Shown piece by piece: positions 58,499 to 64,000 of a stretch of 64,000 nt of DNA. The stretch is from Rhodamnia argentea (Eukaryota; Streptophyta; Magnoliopsida; Myrtales; Myrtaceae). Below the pieces are notes generated by a model that was given only the letters and a program-made list of their open reading frames with translations, was not told the origin of the DNA and did no database searches. The stretch lies in assembly GCF_020921035.1 (NCBI RefSeq), contig NC_063160.1, forward strand, positions 16,829,095 through 16,893,094. The letters are read 5' to 3'. Position 1 is the first letter of the stretch. Each line of letters opens with the position of its first letter. Position numbers and translations under genes: made by a program.

Positions 58499-58766
58499 TC
58501 ATCTCGGGACTAAAGGACTGGCACGACACCAAATGCCCCGGTTAGGGGCGTGCAACTCTCGGGCAGAGTCAGAAGCAGCCGCACCGCCATAGCCCGGGCC
58601 ATACTGATGAACTCGAGTGCGTTGCTGCTGGACGAGGTGAGCAACGAGCGCGCTCGATGTTGGAGACGGGGAAATTGTTGGCCAAGGGTCCTGGCCGAGC
58701 TTTACAGCTCTCTAGCCACCTTCTGAATGGGTCCTGATAACAATGCTGCGTGACTACTTCAATGTT
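58499..58766 (+). pseudogene. Decayed 3' end of an ABCB gene
   Basis: It aligns with gene 1 from about 52636 to just past its stop: 'ggactaaaggac', 'ggggcgtgcaactctc', 'atagcccgggccatactga', 'gttgctgctggacgag', then after a deletion 'ctaagggtcctgg' and the 3' flank 'aatgctgcgtgactact'. The similarity is to gene 1, not to the adjacent gene 2. Frameshifts and an internal loss of about 100 bases (LSGGQ region altered to SGRVR) make it non-functional. It is the remnant of a third ABCB unit. Confidence 0.85.
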
Positions 58767-59779
58767 ACTTCGCAAGTGTAGACCCTTCATGCCTGTATCC
58801 TTTTCTTCTCTTGATGTGACGCATCGTTTGGAGCCTAGATTCTACAAAAGCAAAACCCATGTTTACTCTTTATTTTTCAGTTTCCTTACTGGTACTGTAT
58901 GGTGATTCATAAATTTTAAGTTTACTTAAATCTTCTTTTTATTCAAAATAATGCGACCCTATGTCGAACTTATTCCACGGGCTGAACCCCAGCCGTTTTC
59001 GGCCAAAAGAACTCCCAAGTTAAAATGATATGGAGAGCGGCATCTTCTCCGTAGGGTATACCGATGTTTGTGACGCAATTCAGTCTTAATTCTCTGCATC
59101 AAACTTTAACTTGGATTTCAATTCTAACTCTTTCTCCCTTTTCTTCCCTCATAAAGAACGCACATTTTAGCTCGGATCTTAATTTTTTTCCAAAATGCTC
59201 TCTCATCAAGTTTCTAACCAATGATAACATTAAAGATGCGATATGCATGCCGTTCTACGTACACTCGGCGACTCGCGGTGAAAAGATCATACACACTTCA
59301 AGTGCTTCACATAACAATCCATGTGCTTCCTTATTTTCGGACACAGCCGGGCTGCAAGTTCAAGATTCCCTTTTTTTTTTTTTTTTTTTTTTTTATAAAC
59401 TTCCGACCATGCTCGGTCCAGCGAATTGCTCGGTCGTGTCTCGTTTGCCATGATGGAGTCATTTCTTCGGTCCGTTTTGACTTTTGTTGTCGAAATCCAA
59501 AATTGAATGCTCGTGTTTCCTTCTCTTGCTTGGCTGGCTTAAACCTATTCAAATTCCAGCGGCGTCTCCGGCGACGAGAGCCTTGAGTCACCTAATGCTA
59601 ACACACATGGAATGATGCGTCGAATTTTTAACAGTATCGGTAGGCGAAAACTCGACAGGGGCCGGGTTTTGGAACACCAATTAAAAAATGGGTTTTGACC
59701 GGAATTGGGCCCTGCACTAAGATTTATGTTTTATAAGGAGATCGGGCCAGCTAATTAACGTTGGCATACTTGTTTCGAT
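58767..59779. other. 3' flank of the decayed ABCB unit
   Basis: It carries the flank phrases shared with gene 1 and with the second scrap ('gcatcgtttggagcctagattctac', 'aaaataatgcgaccc'). A T run lies at 59371-59392. No gene is seen. Confidence 0.45.
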
Positions 59780-60140
59780 TGCGGTAATCCTAAACTAATT
59801 AATGAATGCGATCCTTCCAACCACTTGCGTGTTCCATAATGCATTATCATAATAAAGATGCTAATCATGTACTTTGGATTCTAAGCATTCTTCTGATTCC
59901 GAAAGAGACCCACCCCAAAAAAATATATCTGGAAACCACGCACACTTTCATTAGACTTCATTACAGGAATGAAACTCGTCCATCTCCCGTGATCCGGGCG
60001 GAACGGACGTTGAAGTCGACTCTTATCTATGATGAGCCGTGGCTGCATCCCGCATATCCGGAAAGATTTGATGCCGTCGGAGCGATCGCTGTTTCGATCG
60101 TGTGTTTCTATTTTATGGGTAGTGCATTTATTGTCATCCC

Positions 60141-61631
60141 TAAAGGTGTCAATATGGGTCATTAACCCACTTTTTAACTCACTTTCATTTATTTGAGTCA
60201 CATATGGGTTTAGTAAATTTAAAAAATGGGTCAAATATAGGTTTAGGCCTATAAAGGCTATTCAAATATGGGTATTAACTAAACCTATTTTCGACCCATG
60301 GCTTATAGCTTCCTAAACACTACTTGTAACCTTCGACCCATTTTTACCACCGCCGTGCGCGCCCGTCTACCGCTACCTCCGCCCACCACCGGTCGCCGCT
60401 GCCGCCCACCACTGGGCGCCTGCCACCACCCACCTCTGCCACCTCCGGGCGAACTGTCTTTTGACCAATGAATGGTCTCTCGCCTCGACGGCAATGTCCT
60501 CGTCGTTCCGATAGAGCGAGTGAAGCGGCCGCTTCAAGGGAAGAGGGCTCGAACCGTTGGGCGCGTGGACCATGGTCAATTTTGGCTTTAAGCCCAAGGG
60601 TGATGCGAGGTGAGAGATCGCGTTCTCGGTGATGCCGCCTCCACCGTTAGCCCCCATCATTCCTTCGAAAAGGTTCTGCTCGTGCTCGAAAAATGTGCCG
60701 TAACTTGTGGCCGACGACTTCGGGAGGTGTAGCTTCATGTTCTGAGGGTTCATCATCGTCAACGAAGGAGGGATGGATTCGAACGTATCCTCCGTCGAGT
60801 CATCCCTCTCGTGATCCATTGGCCAGTGGGCGTTGTTCTTCTTGTAGACTCGGCATAGCACCCAGTCATCCAGCTATGGAAAACCAAATTAATTCCAACA
60901 CGTTTTTATTCATTTACATGCCGACGGTGTGCGAGATTGACTGCTGGGATGAGTGGAAGTCCTACTTCATCAAGAATCTCACATGGCTTCTCTCCATTGC
61001 TCGACCCCTCTCTCTCTCTCTGCCTCTTGAGTCATACGCGAATAGATTGGACATGCGCAAATTTCCATTCAATTGTCAGGCCAAAGGTGTATGGGAGAGG
61101 AAAACGGCGAGTCAAAACCGAGGGCGGCTCGCTGGTAATGAAGATATATATCTGGTTTTCCAGCACGACACACAAGCGGGAGTTTGTCAATGTTGGCGGC
61201 GAGCGGTGGCGGCAGTGGGTAGAGATGGCGGTGGACGGCAGCGGGCGGAGTTGGCTAGCGGGCGGTGGTGGCAGTGGCGGCGGTCGGTGGCAGACGGTGG
61301 TGGCGGTGGTTGGCGGCAAGCGGAGGTGGGGGCGAATAATAAAAAAATTACTTTTATCAAAATGAAAAAAAATGAAAAAAATTCAATTACTTGAAGTGCC
61401 TTAACAGTACCGTTTTAATATAAAAATAAATATTTCATGATTTGATTAAATATATAAGTATTTAAGTAATACAGATCGGGTCGGGTCGGGTCTAGTATGG
61501 GTTAGGTCGGATATGGTCATTAAATTTATACGGTATAAAAATGGGTTAAAACGGGTTAAATGGGTCAATATAAGTCGGACCATATTTAACCCGATCCAAA
61601 CCCGATTCGACCCATCTATTTGACACCTTCG
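60141..61631. mobile_element. Non-autonomous hAT-type transposon carrying a NAC gene fragment
   Basis: The element is 1491 bp, starting taaaggtgtcaa and ending ttgacaccttcg, with TIR core AAGGTGTCAA. It is flanked by a perfect 8-bp duplication gtcatccc (60133-60140 and 61632-61639), the hAT hallmark. Subterminal sequence is full of 'gggtc / gacccg' repeats, as in Ac/Ds-like elements. Inner GC-rich arms (about 60345-60455 and 61190-61330, 'caccgccgcc' against 'ggcggtggtgg') are inverted copies. Between them lies part of a NAC gene. No transposase, so it needs one in trans. It sits inside duplicated block A and is therefore younger than that duplication. Confidence 0.82.
60460..60873 (-). pseudogene. 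Captured NAC transcription factor fragment (last exon)
   Basis: The minus strand opens at a clear acceptor (ccatag, then ctggatgac) with LDDWVLCRVYKKN, the subdomain E of NAC proteins. It continues as an open, protein-like C-terminal region (HLPKSSATSYGTFFEHEQNL, ALGLKPKL-like segments, LKRPLHSLYRNDEDIAV). The frame then runs into the transposon's GC-rich arm. The earlier NAC exons are absent; the bases beyond the acceptor (60880-61180) look like intron. It cannot encode a DNA-binding NAC domain. Confidence 0.85.
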
Positions 61632-62094
61632 GTCATCCCATTGTGATATAGATAGTAATTAACCAGTGACATTGCATCGGTACACGTCGTTAATCTTATT
61701 CATCCTACGGGTTTTTTGGTTATTTCATTCTATGTCGATTTCTCAGTAAGAAAAAATTCGAAGATTGGTCTTAGGACCCTCATTAATTTTTCCTTGGATG
61801 TGCTATGGAGATCTAAATTCTTCTATTAGATATGATTAATGAAATGTTTTGTAAGTTAGTGTATATACAAAAGTGATCCAGCACACGAGGAAACTAGGGG
61901 TGAGCATGTTCCGAATGGACGGTTCCCACCGTCGAACCAGGAACCGCCCACTAAAGACCGATTCTAAAAAATAAGAACTAGAAGCCATCCGTTAGTCCCA
62001 TGGATCCACCCTTTATAAACCATTCCCCTTTATAACCGTGCTTGTTTCTGGTAATTACCTGATGAGAATGCTTCCTTGTGGTAGTGTAATTTGA

Positions 62095-62150
62095 CAATGG
62101 TGATGCGACTGCAGTGTCGGAGAAGGGCAAATTTGGCGGAGAAAGGATGT
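62095..62150 (+). pseudogene. Second ABCB coding scrap
   Basis: 'gtgatgcgactgcagtgtcgg agaagggcaaatttggcggagaaagga' matches gene 1 near 52876-52928 (gacgtggtcgcagtgctggagaagggcaaattggtggagaaaggg). It is followed by the same kind of 3' flank ('gcatcgatag...agattccac', 'aaataatgtgaccc') as gene 1 and the first scrap. It is the remnant of a fourth unit or a further duplication. Confidence 0.7.
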
Positions 62151-62449
62151 GTCCATAAAACCCATCTATCTATCGAAACTCATCTCATTAAATCAAGTTA
62201 ATCCCGTACGCATCGATAGTCCGATCGATCCAGATTCCACGTGAACCGATTGAAATGTTGCGAACGGGACTAAAGGGGGCGCTCTTTGGAAGAATCGATC
62301 CCCATGTTCCCTCCGATTTTCGGTTCCGACCGTTACTAATTCTGTCCGAGGATTCCTGGAATTGAAGTTTATTTAAAAAATTTCTATTTTTCTTCAAAAA
62401 ATAATGTGACCCCCGCTGTGACTTGGCTAATCGAGACCCAAGTTATTCT

Positions 62450-63830
62450 ATTGTTTCAAGCCCCGCGTCGGCGAATCGTTCCAACCAGTAGCGTGCTCCA
62501 CAATAATAACGATAACTACTCCGTAATAGTCAATACGTATAACGATAGCATATGATTTGGACCGTAAGCATCTTTCTGATTCCGAAAGAGACCACCCCGA
62601 TATTCTTTCTACTAGATTAATATAATCTTGGAATTAAACTAACTTTCAAGAACCTCATCTATCTAATTCTAGGGCAAGGTGACATGGGCTATCACTACCA
62701 GAAAAGGGAAGCCTTTTAATTTTGCGAATTGGGTACTAAACATTTTCACGTTTTACCAATTAATTCCATCCAGCCAATTTTCTCGGACAACCACTAACGT
62801 GGATGTCGACTATCTTACGTGGTACGGCCGGCGCTGACATGGAAAATTTTAATTATATCTTAATGTATTATTGCAATCTTTTTAGTTAGTTTTTACTTTT
62901 TTCCCTTTTTTTTCTTTTCTTTGTTTTTTTTAACTATGGCCGCGAGGCCGCTAATCGACCATCGTCGGTCACCGGGGAGGGCCAGTGACCTTCGCAAGGT
63001 ATGGGCGAGGGCGGGGGTCGTTGGCCCTCGTTAGACACAGTTAAAAAATAAATAAATAAAAAATAATGAAATATAATTAAAAATTATCCACGCCAAGACC
63101 GATCGCGCCACGAAAGATGGCTGTGTGGCACGACCGGCGTCCACGTCAGCAATTTTCGGTCAAAATTGATGGGATGGACTCAATTGAAAAAACGTGAAAA
63201 GAATCATGGCTCAATTAGCATAATTAAATAATTTCAGACCGAACCGACAAAATTACAGTAAATTCAAGACGTTTTGGACAATTTTTCCGTGCTGCACACG
63301 TGAAATGTGAATACAGAATACAAATATAATCAGGATAACAACAACAACAACAAACGTGGAAATATTTAGAGTCGTGATCCATCCGTAATCAAAGCGAATT
63401 GAGAAATTAAGCCCCGCGAGCTGGAAAAAGAAGGGGCCTCGATTAAGCGTCACTGATGACGCCTAACCACGGAACGTTGAAGTCAACTCCTCACCTCACT
63501 TCGCCGGTGACAGTAATCAAGACATAAATTATCTCCTTCTTTTGTTTTCATTATTTTATCCTGTCAACTCGGGATATAAATAGTAATTAACCGGTGATAA
63601 GTTAAAAATCAAAATCTATCCATGATTGTTCGATCTGCTTTGTAAATTATCTCGTTCGGCATATTCTGTTCTATGTCGGTGTTTTCTTATGAAAACGTCG
63701 AAAATCTCGTTCTTAGGTCAATCGTAAATTTTCCTTAAAAGGGTGCTTTGAAAATCCAAGTTCTTCCATTAAACGAGGTAGATAATCTTGCTGAGTATAG
63801 CGTATGTACTAAAGTACACAATTTTTATTG
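62450..63830. repeat. Duplicated flanking block B (split by a MULE-type element)
   Basis: It matches block A ('tttctgattccgaaagagacc' at about 62575, 'ggaacgttgaagtcaactcc' at about 63468, 'atataaatagtaattaaccggtgat' at about 63573, 'ttctatgtcggtgttttctt'). It also matches the ABCB gene 2 upstream region ('gtttcaagcccc..', 'ttccaacca.tagc'). It is interrupted by the element at 62698-63289. Confidence 0.65.
62698..63289. mobile_element. MULE-family relative, non-autonomous
   Basis: Left phrases 'attttgcgaattgggtactaaac' and 'accaattaattccatccagccaattttctcgg' are inverted on the right ('cggtcaaaattgatgggatggactcaatt', 'gttttggacaatttttcc'). The core is 'tggccgcgaggccgctaatcgacc'. Same family as 14549-15887; no clear target duplication, left tip eroded. 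Confidence 0.6.
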
Positions 63831-64000
63831 AAGACTTGTCTTTTATTATTTTTACGTACCTAAACTACTTAGTAGCGTCAAAAATGACATTTGTTGGCAA
63901 GAACTGATTATTTTTTTTGTCCCGATTCTTGAGATCAGTTGACTTTTGAAGCTGTCAGAATCTCAATCGATACACTTAATCAACCATCTTCCGTCTCCAC
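63831..64000 (+). promoter_or_regulatory. Probable promoter of a further ABCB copy (cut by window end)
   Basis: The last bases cttccgtctccac (63988-64000) match cttccatctccac upstream of ABCB gene 2, where the TATA box follows about 8 bases later and the ATG about 220 later. Another ABCB start, intact or not, is therefore expected just outside the window. Confidence 0.4.

Larger units (their letters stand above)
59780..61870. repeat. Duplicated flanking block A (split by the hAT-type element)
   Basis: The parts on both sides of the insertion at 60141-61631 match block B in order: 'ttctgattccgaaagagacc' at about 59892, 'gaacggacgttgaagtcgactc' at about 60000, 'atatagatagtaattaaccagtgac' at about 61647, 'ttctatgtcgatttc' and 'gaaaa..tcgaa' further on. 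This is the upstream flank of an ABCB unit. Confidence 0.65.

Noticed and set aside
1-64000. CRISPR arrays, bacterial operons or an organellar insert
   Set aside because: No regularly spaced short repeats, no ribosome-binding sites and no recognisable plastid or mitochondrial gene order. The whole window reads as plant nuclear DNA.

Overview
The window is nuclear DNA of a flowering plant, probably a dicot. The evidence is split genes with GT-AG introns, plant-only gene families (ASD-type AAA-ATPases, ABCB15-like MDR transporters, NAC, DUF4408/DUF761), a Ty1/copia element primed by initiator tRNA-Met, and box C/D snoRNAs under a telo-box/site II promoter. The dense non-autonomous DNA transposons with GC-rich 'cgaggcc' cores recall Myrtaceae such as Eucalyptus, Syzygium or Rhodamnia. 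That is a guess from impression, not a demonstration.

Layout. 1-6884: a decayed Ty1/copia retrotransposon whose 5' LTR is cut by the window edge. 8.4-23.6 kb: four intronless paralogous AAA-ATPase genes of the mitochondrial ASD/OM66 group, the first on + and the next three on -. The three minus-strand copies share a colinear upstream module, so they spread as gene-plus-flank units. The spaces hold non-autonomous MULE-type elements, one with a clear target-site duplication, and a probable SINE. 24.6-28.3 kb is transposon-rich and gene-poor. 28.3-29.3 kb (-): an unlabelled cluster of four box C/D snoRNAs with TATA, telo-box and site II promoter elements. Two carry guides complementary to nearly adjacent stretches of 18S rRNA, and two to nearly adjacent stretches of 25S rRNA. 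29.6-30.6 kb (-): a two-exon thaumatin-like (PR-5) gene. 33.5-35.9 kb (+): an eight-exon prolyl 4-hydroxylase with a C-terminal ShKT domain. 37.8-41.3 kb (+): a nine-exon RsmD-like rRNA guanine-N2 methyltransferase, probably plastid. 44.4-45.0 kb (+): a small two-TM DUF4408/DUF761 protein. 46.3-47.4 kb: a foldback element with a perfect 9-bp duplication. 48.3-58.1 kb: two complete seven-exon ABCB (MDR/P-glycoprotein) genes in tandem with the same intron phases. 58.5-64.0 kb: ruins of further ABCB units (two coding scraps plus duplicated flanks), broken up by a MULE-type element and by a hAT-type element that has captured the last exon of a NAC gene. The window stops where the next ABCB promoter would be expected.

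The genes do not form one pathway. The common theme is local tandem duplication (AAA-ATPases, ABCB transporters), both families being typically stress-responsive, mixed with single housekeeping genes for rRNA methylation (guide snoRNAs, RsmD) and secretory-pathway protein hydroxylation. All exon joins below were made by eye from GT-AG sites and reading frame; none was tested against transcripts.
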